From assembly GCA_013365325.1 (NCBI GenBank), contig JABVXV010000325.1, positions 1 to 64,000 of the forward strand: DNA of 64,000 bases, in the 5' to 3' direction. This document shows positions 24,843 to 40,100 of this stretch, in pieces. The position numbers were made by a program, and so were the translations under genes. Under the pieces are notes generated by a model. That model had not been told where the DNA came from, ran no database searches, and saw nothing but the letters and a program-made list of their open reading frames with translations. This stretch comes from Dipetalonema caudispina (taxonomy: Eukaryota > Nematoda > Chromadorea > Rhabditida > Onchocercidae). Position 1 is the first letter of the stretch; every line of letters begins with the position of its first letter.

Positions 24843-25400
24843 TACCATTTATATCACCATTGAATATCATTGTTTGCTACCAAATATTATCACCGATAAT
24901 TACTTACTGTTAACGATCATCCCTGCATTTTGTCGTATACGATCAGCATTTATTACTTTTTGTTATCACTTACTATAATTTTTTCGTTGTGCAAAGAAAT
25001 AAGTGTCACAATTGTTTCCCAACCAATTTCTTCTCATATACTCTTTTATTTTTCTACTTCACCACTCTAAATCCATTAAAAAATTATTCAATATTTTCTA
25101 TTTAATAATTGTGCAAAGAAGTATTAACACTTTGTTAAACTTATAAAATGTTAAGAGTTTTTAAGCAAGCTAAGTTCAAAATCAACTTTAAGATGTTTTT
25201 TGATCATGCCAATTTTAGATTTTAAATAATTCAGTGTTGCTTCACTTGGCTCTTCCCAAATTTCTGCAGGGAGAGTCCACTAACTTTTCCCCAATTTACA
25301 TATACTTATTATTCAATAATGCTTGTAGTTGAATTAATCGACTTTGTATAATTCAAGTCCATCAAATAGATAGTTGTTTTTTTATTATAAGATTATTTTT
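24843..25400. other. Upstream region of the DAAM gene, no gene recognised
   Basis: AT-rich sequence, presumably holding the promoter of the formin gene. No specific element can be named. Confidence 0.4.
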
Positions 25401-25404
25401 AGGA
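25401..25404 (+). promoter_or_regulatory. Probable spliced-leader acceptor of the DAAM gene
   Basis: TTATTTTTAG ends at 25402 and the ATG follows at 25405 with a two-base leader. This is typical of a nematode SL trans-splice site and supports the chosen start. An upstream cis-spliced exon cannot be excluded. Confidence 0.45.
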
Positions 25405-28075
25405 ATGATAAATGCTGTAGACCGGGTGCTATGTTGCTTTAATCAGATCAGACCGGATGATACAGACGAGGAGAAAGTTCATATTGAGAAATATATTTTC
25501 AAACCAGATCCATTGCATAGTTTAGTTTTTACATTGGATGCAGCTTACCTTGATAAGCATGAGGTGGACACTGCATTTCCGAGATTTCTGGTATGTTTTT
25601 TGGCTAAATAAGAAAAAATAAAAAATCAGTAGAAAATTTTCCAAATTCTTTGCATTTTGCAATCTTTGTTCAGAAATACAATATTTATTTCTCTCTAAAT
25701 ATTTTAAAAAAGTTAATAAAATCGGTAATATGAATTACACGTCAATTAGGTATGTTACTTTAAACTTGTTGCGACATAATTATTTAGGCAGAATTGGATT
25801 TATCACCCGAAAACCAAAAGCTGTTACTCGATCAGCCAATTGAAAAGAAATGTTTAATGCTTACGGAACAAAATGCTATACGAGTTAGTAACTTTAAATT
25901 CTGAGTAAAATGTGTCAATTGAAAAGAGGAGAAGTAAGTAACAAAGATCGAAATTTTGACTATTTATTTATTGGTAACAAATGAATTCTCCTAAAATATA
26001 TAAGAAGGTGCATTTATTTCTGATGTGATGGATAACTCAATTTCAATTTCGAAATATTAATGCTAAATAAGTGAAAAACATATGGTATAAAATCTGCTTG
26101 TCACTTTTCAAATTACTTCATAAACAAATCATATGAACAAAGGGATTTTTAACATAGTTACAGGAAAAGTATGGCATAGGTGACAGTAAAGTAGCGGAGA
26201 AATTTTTGGAAATGATTCAAGAGCATACTTTATTAGATAATCATAATAATGTTCATATCCTGGAAGCGTTGTTTATCTCGCTAAGAACGCAATCACACAG
26301 GTAATCAATCGTTATAGATCTGAAATATTTTAAAAAATATTTTCAAGATTTTCGAATTAATTATAATTTCAAATATCTGACATTCTGCCAATATTTAATC
26401 AAATTAACACTAATAGTTATAGGAAATCCGCAGGTCATTTGAAGAGATGAATGCTAATGCAGTGCAATAAAATTATTAATTGATCGATAATTAATTAATT
26501 AAATAATCTTTACTGCTGAAGTTATGCACTTTGAATATGTCTTAGTGGCTGTTTAAATTTATCCGGCAACTCGGAAAAAATTTTAGTCCTGACTTTCCTA
26601 CTTTTTAAATTTTATGAAGTTATTACAGTTACGTGGAAAATTTCGTAAAATTAGGTGGCAGTGGACATTTAAAAAGTTTGCTGAGCGAATGTCCGAAGCG
26701 ATCCGGACTAGAACAACATGCAACTGCGATATTGCTTTGCTTTCGTGCTCTTCTTAATTCGACGGTATTCTTCAATTATAATTTCTGATTCGCCAAATTA
26801 TGAAAGACGTACATGAGACCAATTTTCGTCTTCTGAAAGAATTCAAAAATAAATTTTTCAAGAAAAAACGATAATAAATTCAACAGTTTTGTTTATTCTT
26901 TTGTTCATTGTAAGCTATAGAACGTGCGCCGGTTAAAATGTCTCAAACTGAAAACAGGACTTTGTTTAGAACAAAGTCTATAGAAAATTTTTTTATTTTT
27001 CTTTATTTATAAATTTTCAAATATTATACAAAATATTTTATTTAAACTGTGACTTACAAAATGCAAAAATTAAAAAAGGAAGAAAAAACCGCGAAAAAGT
27101 TGAAAAAGTGCAAAATATCTAATAGGATATTAAAGGAAAATTAGGTAATTAGATGTAACATCACAGTTGAGTTAACACGATATTTTTTCAGGTTGGCCGA
27201 TTGGCTGTTTTGTCGTCGGATGAGATACTTTGTGCTATTGCATCGTCCACTTGTCTTCTAAGTGCGAAATGCAAGGTTGTACCTTTTTTCTCTTTCTAGA
27301 ATTTTTCAAATTGTTTATTTTAGTTTTTGATTTTTTTAAATAAAAAAACAAATGTTAGAAAGATTTTATTACTTGTGACAAACATTCAAATAGTAAAATT
27401 TATAATCTAGCAAATTTAGTTTACCCTGCTTAACTCCTAAACTTACCACTGATTTCAAGATTCAATCTTGATCTCACTCTATCTTTTATAAAAGGGCCTA
27501 TATTTCTTAGCAATATGATACAATTAAGGAAGGGAAAAGAATTACTAATTAGTGCTATTATTCGAGGTTAAAATCCAATACTTTTAAAAAAATGTCAGGC
27601 TATTAAAAATTTTTGAATCCATGCAATTTTCGAAAGATAAAAATAGTGTAATTTAAATGGAAATATTTAAAATTTAGTTCCTTTTTATCTACTTCTTTAT
27701 TTTAAAACTTTATTGGCCGTAAAACAAGTTAATTTTGGTATATTTGCAACGAACTCCTGATTAACTAATTAAACGATTGATTGAATAATTAAATAATGAT
27801 ATATGTTGCATTTTAAAAAATTTCTCTTGACAACTAACAGAAATCGTTTTGTGAAACCTTTGCTTCAGTTAACATATTTTCTACCTCTTTTGTCTACCAT
27901 TGAATAGCATTTTCGTTTTTCCTCCGAACAAGCAAATAAATTAATTAAGTGCTTAAATTTAAAACCATTGAAAATTTGAATATGAAATTGTAGTAGTATT
28001 TCATTCTAAAACAATAATTTTTTTCAATTATTTCTATTCTTCAGTTTTTATTGCTATGTTTTCTTTTCAATATAT

Positions 28076-28115
<40 letters not shown>

Positions 28116-31100
28116 ATAAATTTGAAATGAATAATTTTTTAATGATTTCAAAATCGAATATTTAAGAATTTTCATTCTCCTTCTTCCATTTGCACTTTTT
28201 CCTAAAATTCTTTTATAATTAGATTTCATCTCAGTTCGGAAAGATTAAAGGATGGGTGAATGGATAGTACGAAGATTTGATATCAGGTCATCATATTGCC
28301 CATCGTTATGAAGTTGTTGTAATAGTAATCAACATTGGAATGTAAATCAACCCATTCTTCTTCCTCGTTTCTCTTTACATTGGAATGTTAATCAATCCAT
28401 AGGATATCACTTAATTTAGTGATATGTTTTTTGGTACAAATTATTGAGCGACATGTCTATGTGAAGAAAAAATCAGTAAAGTATAGGAATAATAATGTTT
28501 AATTCTTGATAAGATCATAATTATCTCCTCAGCATATAATTCATATGCGCTTTCATTGATTTATTAGAGAAATACTGCAATGAATTGATCATTATAGGTG
28601 CTATTTCTTGTATTTCACATAAAATTCATTCTGTCCAAATACAGTTAGCAGAAAAGTACAAATGTTACCATATTAAAGAGTTTGATTTATTTGCCAGATT
28701 TCATCTCGGGAATTTATCGAGAGGGGTGAATTTACTAAAAAAACAATGATCAGGGCGAAAAATATTAGTCTAGTGGGATTAGAATGATCAGAAGTTGTTA
28801 TGCGACATTTTCAATTATGAGCTTCATTTGATATGATCAATACTCTCTTAATATTTTCATTTCTATTACAAAAATTCTCCATATCCATATACTCGATGAA
28901 TTCATAAAATTCAGATATTTGTCGTTAATTTCAGTAATCCATACTATCATCTCTTCACAAACGTTTTATTTGTTGTTTGTCAAAAATCTGAAGTATAAAA
29001 ATTTCCTTTCTAAAGTAAATAAAATTTTCCTGAAAAAAAATGGAAGGAAAGAAAAAATTGAAATGCAAAAACAAAGTAAATAAACTAGCTATAAATGTCA
29101 TTCATACTTTCCCCTACTTCTCACTGTGTTTATTCCAAAATTTCTCTATTAGTTTGTTTATTTTTTGCTATACTATATTACTTCATTTCCTTAAATAAAT
29201 AACAAATCAGGAGTGATAATCATAAAATATTGAAACTTATTTTATCTTTTCATTTACCTTCTGTCTTTTAAAATAATCTGAAATATCGATTCATTTTACT
29301 TTTGAATAAGGTGAGAAAAGAAACCTTTGAAGATTGAGAAAATTTTAGCAGTTCTTGAAATAGCAAAGACATTTAATACCTTTTAGTCTGAGCCATGTTT
29401 GCTCTGTGGTACAAAGATAAATCAACCAATAAACTCATTTCTGCTGGAACTTTCGAATTGTTTGAATTTTATGTGAAGATTTAATCACTTTTTTAATTGA
29501 ATTATTAAAAACAAAAAAAAAAAAAGGAAAAATATGCATTACGTTGAAAACATACATTTATGATATATGAATGCGAAAAAGAAGATCAGAAAATCGAATT
29601 CATTCACTATTTCTAATCTCCCATTTCTTATAATTTGCGAATGGACCTATAATTTTGTAATTTTTGCTCCCTATGGTTTATTTATAAGTGAATAAAAAAT
29701 ACTCAATAAATGTGAAAACTATCTTTCTTCACATTCATACTAATCATTTTTACAACTAACAAGCAGTATGTGCTATCAGTTTTAGTTGTGATAACTTCAA
29801 TTTTAAGTAATTGCCTGCAAATATAGAAATTCTACTTGACCTAAATATACAAGTCTATTAACTTACAGTTACAAACTTTCCTGCTTCATTATTCTATTCA
29901 TCTACGTTCTCAAATTCTACAAAAGTTTTTCTGTTAAAAGATAAAATTTTCGGAAGGATTAATGAGCTTGAAAAATTTCTTCATCAAAGAAGAAAATCGT
30001 TGGTTCTACAGTTAGCTTCCGATTATCTTATTGAATGTTATCAACGGAAATGCTCCGTTCCCGTGAGCATTTCTTAAAGCTTTTTAGGACAAAACTTAAT
30101 TTTTCCTTCATTTCAGCAACAATTATTATCCAACATTTACAGAATTCTAATTCTCTTCGGAAACGACTTTTTTACATTTTTCCTCAAACAAATTTTATAA
30201 AAAACATATTGTAAGTAAAGGATAAAGTAGCAGTTGGAAAATATTAAATGAAATGATTAAAAATTAGCGAAATCTATTCCTAATTGCAGCTTTGTCTTCA
30301 TTTTCTCCTTTTTTGAAATATTTTAAATTGAGCAGTGAAATATAATGAGATTGTATGAGATTTTAAAATTTCCAAAATTAGCTCTTTTGATTCAACTAGA
30401 TCGCAAATTTTTTGTAGTCTTTGAAATTTTTGTTTACAAACTTTCTATCTCAAGTCAGGTTTTTTTCCGAAAGCAATTTGAAAGTGATAATCCCACTGGG
30501 TTTTTTCTTCTCCCTTTTTTTCCTTTGTTTCATTTAAAAAATAGGTGCATTTCTTATTTCTCTGTAGGCTAAGTTCAGGGGAAAAATTAAACGAAGCCAA
30601 GTCAATCATAGGTTAAGAAAGTTTAGGTAGAACGATGGGTTTAATCTTAAAATTGAACTGTCCAAATTTTTCGACAAGATGAGCAAATGGCTAATTCAAA
30701 TAACTGGTTAAGGCTAATACGGAAAAAAAATCAAAAATAGGAAATTTCAGAAGTTATCCAAAAATTGAATGATTCTAGTTTAATGCTGTTTAAATTTCTT
30801 AATGAAATGAGCAAGTGACAAGTTTTAAATGTATGTCAAGATCTGAAGCCGAAAATAGTCAAAAATTGGAAAAATAATCCAATTATCAAACATGATTTTA
30901 AATTCGAAAAACTTAGATAATTAATCACTAATCGTAAAGTTTATTCGCATTTAAGTAATGCATTATTCACTTATTAATACAGCTGCATGATTTATATGTG
31001 AAAATATCACTGTCTTTTAGCTAAAACTAGCTAAATTTTTCATTAAATTTTTAGTATAAAAAGGTTTTGAACCCATTTTTTTGAAATTTTTATGTTTTTT

Positions 31101-34100
31101 CTGTATCCTATTTAATTTTGCATGCATGAACCCAGCATTCGGTTAAACAAATATCTTGTTTTTTTTAGCTGTATCGTTTCGAAATGACAATCACAGATCA
31201 TCGTAATTATATTTGAGTCTGTAACGAGAAGCTCGTTCAATTAATGCATCTTGAATATTCATGCCAAATTATCACGAAATTTTCCCCTATTAAAAGATAA
31301 TTTGAATATTACAATCTTAATTTATTCCATCTTCTTATTTTAAACATGACTTCCTTAATTTTTCTAACATTTTATAAAATTGAACAAAACGTATGTCCTT
31401 GAATTTTTATTGAAGAAAGCTTTTATGCAAACTTATGATTAATTTGATAATTCAGCACTTTACAAATTTCACTTTGTGCAAAATTGTCAAATTATTTCAT
31501 CAAATGTTTCAGAATTCAATCAATTTCGTGCAGTTACTTTTGTTCTCAAATGATATTTGGGAAAGAAAATAAAAAATTCTGTGGAAATTTCTAAAAAAAT
31601 GTTTTTTTAGATTCTTTTTAGGGAGAAAAAAGGAAAAAGATGTCTTATGCTAATTATTTATATCTTTCTTCTTCTGTTGGGAATAATTTGAGGGAAAGTT
31701 GAAGATATCAAGGAAGTTTGAGTGACGATTAAATATTTGTTGAAATATTATTAATATTTCCTCTTTTTGTTTCATTATTTCTTTATTTTTTGTATTTTCT
31801 ATTTTTTTTTTTTTTTGTTGACAAATACATATGATATTGCTGGATAAACTTTTAATCTGAAGATTTAAAGAACACTAATGGCTAATTCATTGAAGTGTAT
31901 GATGAATGTAATATTACAGCAACAATCTTGAGAGTTAAAAAAATCGTTTACGGGCTTCTATGTATTATGATAATTTAAATCCTACATTTTTTGTAACGAT
32001 CTGATGACTCTTAAGTTCTATCTATTTCTCATTTAAATTATTTTTTATCTTACAGCATTTTCTTCATAATTTATATCTTACCTAATACCTTGTTTTTGAA
32101 TTTCTATCAAACGTTGAAATACATACACTGAAGCTTTCATACTCTTAAATGTGCATATCTTTCAAAATATATTTGGTTTCATTGTTCCTTGCTTACAAAA
32201 AAATTTGTTCAGTGTCGCACATAAAAAAGCTCGCTGAATACCAACTAGAAATTTTAATTTCAGTAATTTCATATTACGGTTGTAAATGAATGTTGAAATC
32301 TTGGGAGCAGTAAGTGATACATATATATGTATTTATACGATGGCGACCTTCTACTCTGCAGCCATATCATCGTTAGTAATTGTCATTTAAGATAGTATCA
32401 TTACTATTAATCCTACGATTGGATTACATTCAACTATTAACACTTCTTCGAAGATTTCTCTTGATTTTTGAATAAATTACCCGCCATCCTATACAGTCAA
32501 ATCTTCTGTTTTTCTCAAGTTTGCATTGCACTTTTCCGTAACTTCTATCATTTCAAATTTTGGTAAAAAAAGTTCATAAATATCATTTATTGTGCAGTAA
32601 TAATTTTTGTTCTGATAGTAACATGTAAAACAGATACTCATATAATTAAGAGAATTAAATTGGTTATAATATGTAATTACTATCTGTAATGGAAATTTTA
32701 TACACACTAATATGAACATTATCACATAATCATCAATTTTTTCCTCAGCATCCTCTCATCATTCGAACAATTTTATAATTAAATGTAATTTGTCATCCCT
32801 ACCTGTCTCTTTCTCTTTCTATTTCTTTCGTTCCGTTAAAATTAAGAAAAGATTTCAGTGTTTTCAGTAAAAAAAAAAGGAAAGAACATAAATAAAAGAT
32901 AGAAATAAAATAAAATATTTGTTTGTATTCTATGCGTTGTCATCCCATTCTCTTTTTAATTTCATTTTCCTCCTTTATTTTGTTAGTATTATAATTACTT
33001 TCCATCCGTCTGTTTCACTCTTTTATCTTCGTCATTTCTCAGTTGGCATAATTAACTATCATTTGAAAAGAAAAAAAAAAAAAAAAATATGGTCAATAAA
33101 TTGCTCATTCCCTCATTTTTCATGGATTTTTATTCGCCGACAGTACATTTATCCCGAATCATTCGACTGGTAGTCTCGAATAAATGGGAAATTTGGTCAA
33201 ATTCGAAAATGTTACCTCATTTATTCCAGCAAATTCTATTTTTTTTTTTCATTGATATATGATTATTTGTCAATTAGAATTTGTCCTTGGATAAAATGAA
33301 ATTGTCAATTTTAATTTGCCCTTTGACAAATAAAAATAAACTGCCATGATTATCAACAATCCCTTTATTTAATTATCAACAAATTGTTCACAGAATTAAT
33401 TAAACGAATTTAGAAAGTTAGCAGATCTGCAAAAAATTTGATCTCTTAGTAAATTCAATTTTGTGAGCACTGTTCGATGAAAGAATATCAAAATTATTTT
33501 TCTGTCAAATTTTTATCAAATTAAATTTACCCAAACAGAAAATTCGTATATTGAAATGTTATCAATTATTATATTGGTTTTACAATTTCTTTCAGTCCAA
33601 TTTTTAACTGTTCGTCAAAGCTTCTAATCATTTCATATCATGTAAGCTGTGCTGACCAGAAGGATAAGAGATTAGGCGAGGTTTTGTTAATGATTAAATT
33701 GATATATGATAGCGTTCTAGTAATATCTTAAATAATCATAATTTTTTGCTAAGATGTTAATTAACACTTGAAATATGATATCGTATTTTCTTACAATTGG
33801 TCAAGCTTCAAACACAGCTTTATAATTTGGATGAGCAAATTTTTTGACAAATGATTCGAAAAGGAATTAATTTTTTTTGAGCACAGGTGTTGTGTTATGA
33901 AATATTAGCCGGTATTTGCTTGATACCTGATGGACATCAAAAAGTGTTGCATGCAGTAACGGAAGCTAGTGGAATCCTTGGAGAAAGGACGAGATTTCAA
34001 CGGTTAGTAGATGATATTTATCGAAATTACGACAACGATCGTGAAACAGATCGAGTACGCACGGCTGCAATGAGCCTAGTTAACGCATTATTAAGCAGTG

Positions 34101-37100
34101 GTCCTGCTGAGGTATTAATTTCATTTTATTTAGCATTGCCCAAATTTTATAATAATTTCGAAAGTTATGCATGCTTATCGTGCATTTAAATGATAAGTTT
34201 AATAAAATCTGTTAATTTCATTAGATGAACAAGGAATGTTAAGCGTATTTCTTTTCGTAATCAAATATTCATAAAATTGAATAATATATGAAAAAAAAAG
34301 GCAAAATAACGCTTGTAAAAAAAATAAAAGAGAGAAAATCAACAGATCAAATACTTGAAAACCATCAACTTCTATTATATCCCACTTTTTATTTTATTTT
34401 TTATATTTATTTTCTGATGAAAAATTCGATGTGCTATGCAAAAGTCAAATAAAATAAAAGATTTTGAGAATATGCGGCAATGAATAGTTTAATATTGTTT
34501 ACGACTATCTCTACTACAAAAAATAGTACCATTATTATCTAAAGATTTAATAAATGATAAGACATAGTAATGTAATAAATGATTATCATATCACTGATAT
34601 TTCATTTCATTGTATGAATAAATGAAGGTAGAAATTATATTCTGCTTGGTGTAAGCTGCCATCAGTTTGTAAAAATAATTTCCCTCAAGTATTATCACAT
34701 TTCATTTTAATCGTTATCTTGCAATTTTTTGGCTTAAACTATCAAATTTTCATTTGAGGATTACTTTATGTGCATATAGCATTTGAAAATAATTATACTT
34801 TTGTTATTCAATCCCAGAATTCAAGTATTACATTCGTTTCTATTGTTAAGTAGAATTATTTTAACTAGGATTATAATAAGGTAAAAATGAAAAATTTTTT
34901 AAATTAAAAAAGTACTTTATATAAGAAAATTTTGAAATATTGCGAAAATTTTAATTCAAATATATATGAGATAACCATATCTTATATCTAATATCTTAAT
35001 ATGTCGTTTTTTTACAAATATGTTGAAACTATGCTGACCAGATAGTAGTCTTTGTGGCATAAAAAAGTCCTAAGTTCGATGATTCGGATCCTGCATTCGG
35101 AAATAAGCCTGGTAACCTGAAATTGAAAAATTGAAAAAAGGAGCCATCTTATTTTTTTCTGTTTTTTGGTGCATATAGAAGTTATTAGGGTCAGATACTT
35201 TTGTTTTGTCGTTAATTTACAAGTAAGAAAAAAGAAGAATCAGTTTGCTTATAATCATATTTTCAACGGATAAAGGTAAAATGGAAAGATTTGAAAACTG
35301 CCCAATTAAAATAAAACTGAAAGTGAAATTTTTATGGTTTTTAATAGAAATTAGCGATGCTACGGTAAAACTTCAATTGGCAGAGAAAGGGAAGAGGGAA
35401 AGGTGGGAAAAATTGACGAAGTTTGAAAATAATGTGAAAATGAAAGGGGCACAAGAGAGAAGTTGCTGTCGTATGTAAACGATATTTCTATTTTTCACTT
35501 TTTTGCAAAATCTAGAAAATTGATAGGTTTTGATGAAACAGCTGTCTGTCAGCTGTTAAAAATTTAAGGCGGAAAAAAGTCAAAAAACTTTCATCATCCA
35601 ATCTATTTATCATGAACAATCAATCATAATTGTCGCTTGAAACGTTTTGTCTGAGCAATTAGTATTCATCAAATAATTATTCGCTTGAATATTTGCTTAT
35701 TCAAGTAAATAAAGATTATCTACTGCAGCATTTAAAATATTTGCATGTTTAATCAAATTAAGCAAAACTTTTATTCTAATCATCTATTATCATGTAAATT
35801 CGTTTACAAGTTATTGTTCTGAAAAAAAATAAATAAATAAACCAACTTCATAAGAAGCTAAACAGTTTTACTTTCGGAAAAATATAAGAAAAATTTTCTT
35901 TCTTTTCAGCAACTTTTTTTCACTATTTTTTAATGGTAAGAAAAGTATTTTTGATTAATAATAGCAGTAAAACGATAAAAATTATTTGCTTTCTTGTTGC
36001 TATTACAAAATGTAATTGAGCATTTTCATGTCAACATTTCAAAAGTGCAGTAAAGAAAGTAAAAAAAACCCTTCATAATTTTTTTTGATTTAGTATAACT
36101 TCATAAGAATTTTTATTGATAAAATTTTGTTTTTGACGATTTTCCTCTTTCTTTTATACTTTTAAATATTGTAGTGAAAACTTAAGAAATTTTTTTTACA
36201 GAATTCATTGGAATTTCGTATGCATTTACGGTTTGAGCTGTTAATGTTAGGGTTGCATAATATCCTGGGACAACTTCGAGCTAAATCATCCACCGTCTTA
36301 GACGATCATTTCGATTTGTTTGAGATGAGTCAACAAGAGGATGAGCAACACTTCGCCAGGTAGCACAAAAAATATTTCAGAATTTAATTATATTGTTCTA
36401 ACAATTAAATGATCAATTCTATGTTTTATTTAGCTAATACAATTTTAAATATAACTCTTTTTGGCTTATTTAAATCTTGAAAATATTTGCTCCATTTACT
36501 TATTTTTTACTTGATCCTTTGATATTTTGATTCAGTATTCTATCTAATTAGAATGTACATAACTCATTGATATAATATTATCTTTAAATGACAGAAAATG
36601 AAAATTTTTCAAAATTCATCGATGAAATATATTCACCTCATATTTTTATATTGCTGTTTGAAGGATGTAAAACATGTTTTCTATGATAAAATTCAAAATA
36701 TTGATGCTACATTTTATTGTGCCATCAATAAGAATTATGAAAAACTTTTGTTTACTGATATTATTTTCCACAATAAAATGGAAAAATTGTTTCTTAAAAA
36801 AAGAGCAAAAAAACAAGAAACAAGCAAATAACTAATTTTTATCTGAGAAATATTTGATAATTTTTTGTTAATGAACTGTCAGTATTAATCGAAAATTTTT
36901 CGAAATTATTTATGACAAACTGAATTACAATTTTTTTGCTATCACTTAATTTAGATTCATTTTACAAAGGAAAATTCGATTATATAAATGATAGCGCTGA
37001 TAAAAATATTGGATACACATAAAAAGAAGTGTAATAGTTGTGCTGAATAATAATTGTAGTGGTTTACATCAACTTACTTCGTCCCAATTTTTCGTGGCCA

Positions 37101-40100
37101 AGAAAAAAACAGCCGAGAAATTTATCATTTGCAATAAATTAAAGGAGTGATTCGGGAACATCAACACCAATTGATGTGGAAAATCCAACAGATATCGTTG
37201 ATATATTATTGGAACGATTGAATAATACTATTGCATTGCCACATTTCATTTCTATTTTGCAGCATCTTATGCTTGTACCATCCGATCATAAACATGTCCA
37301 TATATGGAGGTAAGCCGAAAAAATGATAATTCTCTCTTTAATTAATTAAGGAGTGAAATTAAAACTAAATCATGCAATAATTAGTATTGAAAAAATTAAA
37401 CATGGCATTGTACTGTTTACTTCTTCCTGCAGCCGAATTATTAGTCCAATTGTAACGTATAAGAAAGCAATAAGAATTTTTTCCTTTTTCCTCGAATTTT
37501 CAAGAAATATGAATTGTCATCTTACTTTGCTATTTTAAACTTCATATTACAGCTTTTTACCATTTATCTACATGGTAGATGTATTATTTGCTTAGTAATT
37601 TGTGTTAATTATTTTATTTAATCTTTAGATTACTCGATATTGTACTACAGCAGTTGGTTTTACAAACGAAAATGGATGTTTGTACTGATATTCGAGAACC
37701 AATTGTAAGCATGGATATGAATAAAGTTCTTTCCAGGTATTTTGGTACAATTTTTCTCGAAGTTTCAAGTCAAATAACTGAATAAATAAAACCCGATAAA
37801 TAATTCCCTATTGTCTATATAAATAAATAAAATTTGATAAATAATTTCTTGTTATCTAACTGTAGCAAGTTTATAAACTTACGAATGACTAGTATCTTTC
37901 ATAATATTTGCTAAATAAAAAATTAATAGTTGTGAATTCTTATTTTAAAAACAGAAAGGAAATTTATTTTAACTTCAAATATTATTAATAAAAATGAAAA
38001 AATTGCAAAAAAGATTCAAATAATACAAATTTTAAGTAGTGATTAAATGAGCTTAATTTTGGTTATAGATTGCATACACAACATGAATATGATAACCTTG
38101 AAAGAATGTATAACGAATTGGAGGAAGAATTACGACGAGAGCGAATGAATGTGATTGAATTGCAAAGTCGTCTCGCTGATTACGATTTGCGTTCCATTTA
38201 TTCCAGGTGTAGCAATTATTTGTTTATTTTTTGAAAAACTGATCCTAATTAAAATTGCTATTGGAAATTGAAATCAATTGTAACCCTTAATCTTATTCAA
38301 TTCTTGTTTCAATTTTTTAATAAACGTAAAGTAGGCATTACCTGTGTCTTCATTTTGACGTCGGTTTAATTGAAATATTTTTTGTATATAACCATTTTTT
38401 GAAAATATTGTTTTCATATCAATCATCATATATTTAATAACCCAATAAATAATCCCTATGATAATTATGCCAATTAAGTAAAGAGTTGTAATGTCTATCT
38501 TAGAACTAGCGCAGATTCGACAGATTCGACATTTCCATCTGATCCATTCCAATCACCAAGTCCATCATCATCATCGGTACCACCGATATGTCCACCATTA
38601 TTACCTCCACCACCACCGCCACCATCATCATTGCAATTGGTTATGCAGGGTGGTCGGATAGCAACAGAAACACTTGATACAAACGAAAATACAAAAAAGA
38701 TACCGAAATCAACGGTACAATTGAAAACACTTAATTGGATAATGATTCCTAAAGAGAAAATCTTTGGTACCATTTGGGAGAATATCGATGAGGAGAAATT
38801 ATACCAACAGGTTAGAGAATCTCCGAAATATTTTCTACCTATCATGCTTAAGTTTTTTATTATCATTCATATTACGTAATACGTTAATTACGGTTAACTA
38901 TTTCTTTCGCTTATGTAAAAATTTGTAAATATGTCATTCACTTCACTGATAAATTAAAAGTAATTTCACAGCTATACGTGAGCTGTTGTAAGAGGACAGA
39001 CAAACATTATCATTTTCATGGAATAGCTTTGTTATCGCCTTAAAATTGCGTAAGAAGAGATACTTTCCAGTTAGATCTCGAAGATGTTACCCAAAATTTT
39101 TCAATTAGCAAGACATCGGTTGATGAAACGGAATCAATAAGTGAAACATTACGTCGACAGTATCGTGCCGAAACATCCATTTCTATTATCGAACCACGTC
39201 GTGCCCAAAACTGCACGATTATGCTATCGAAACTTCGATTGTCAAATAAACAAATTAAACGTGCTGTTTTATCGATGGATCAATACGGTGAATTACCGCG
39301 TGACATGATCGAACAAGTATGTTGGATATTATTAACATTTATATCAAATTGTTTGCTTGCCAATGTATTACTACAATATTAAACATTCATATCAATTTAT
39401 GCATCTTAATGTTCTTAATCTAACTCTTCGCTACTATTTAAATTTAACCTTTTCACTTTTACTTCATTCATCCTTATATCTTCTCTAAATAAATGTCAAA
39501 TAATGGGTTGAATAATATGTAAATATAAAGGAAATATACGGAAATTATAGTAATAATTTTTAGTATCAATTTTCTACTTTCTTATCCTATCAAAAAAAAA
39601 AACCTATGCTCTAGCATTTTGTAGTTACTTTCAAATATTCTTGTAATTTGAAGATTCCCTTTTTGCAACTAAAATTAGTTGCACCAAATAGATAGAATTG
39701 TCAAATTTAAAGATTTCATTTTCAGATGCTGAAATTCCTACCAACCAAAGAAGAAATTATGAAATTACGCGAAATCGTAGATAAATACAAAACTGCCAGT
39801 GTATTATCAGTAGCGGATAGATTCTTTTATGAAATTAGCAAGTAAGCTTTATAGTAGATAGGAGCAGATAAGGAATGATATTTTGTTAAGAAGATAAAGA
39901 ATGAGATCCTGGCTTCTGTCATTGCTTTGTTAACTGAAAACATCGTTGGAAAAAATGAAAGTGAGAAATTCAAAATTCAAAAAGGTAGCTGATAACATAT
40001 TATCTTTAGCGTTCCGCAACACGAAGAACGGTTACGTTGTTTGCATATCATCAGTACATATCGAGAACGTATCGATGACGTTTCCAATACCGTTAAAAGT

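Larger units (their letters stand above)
27276..33886 (+). other. Large fifth intron of the DAAM gene
   Basis: This 6.6-kb intron interrupts the FH3 region between SAKCK and VLCYEIL, a point where DAAM relatives are continuous. It holds a (TA)16 microsatellite at 28079-28110, poly-T and poly-A runs, and one exon-like segment (30012-30062). No other gene was recognised inside it on either strand. Confidence 0.8.

Noticed and set aside
35036..35100. tRNA-like words (GGCATAA...AAGTTCGATGATTCGGATCC)
   Set aside because: No consistent cloverleaf could be built: acceptor and anticodon stems do not pair, and the A-box is poor.
35245..35478. 77-codon basic open frame within a DAAM intron
   Set aside because: Purine-rich composition explains it; no splice sites in the right phase and DAAM exons 6 and 7 join directly with conserved sequence.
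38495..38866. 123-codon minus-strand frame with a glycine/aspartate run
   Set aside because: It is the antisense shadow of DAAM exon 11, where proline and serine codons read as glycine and aspartate.
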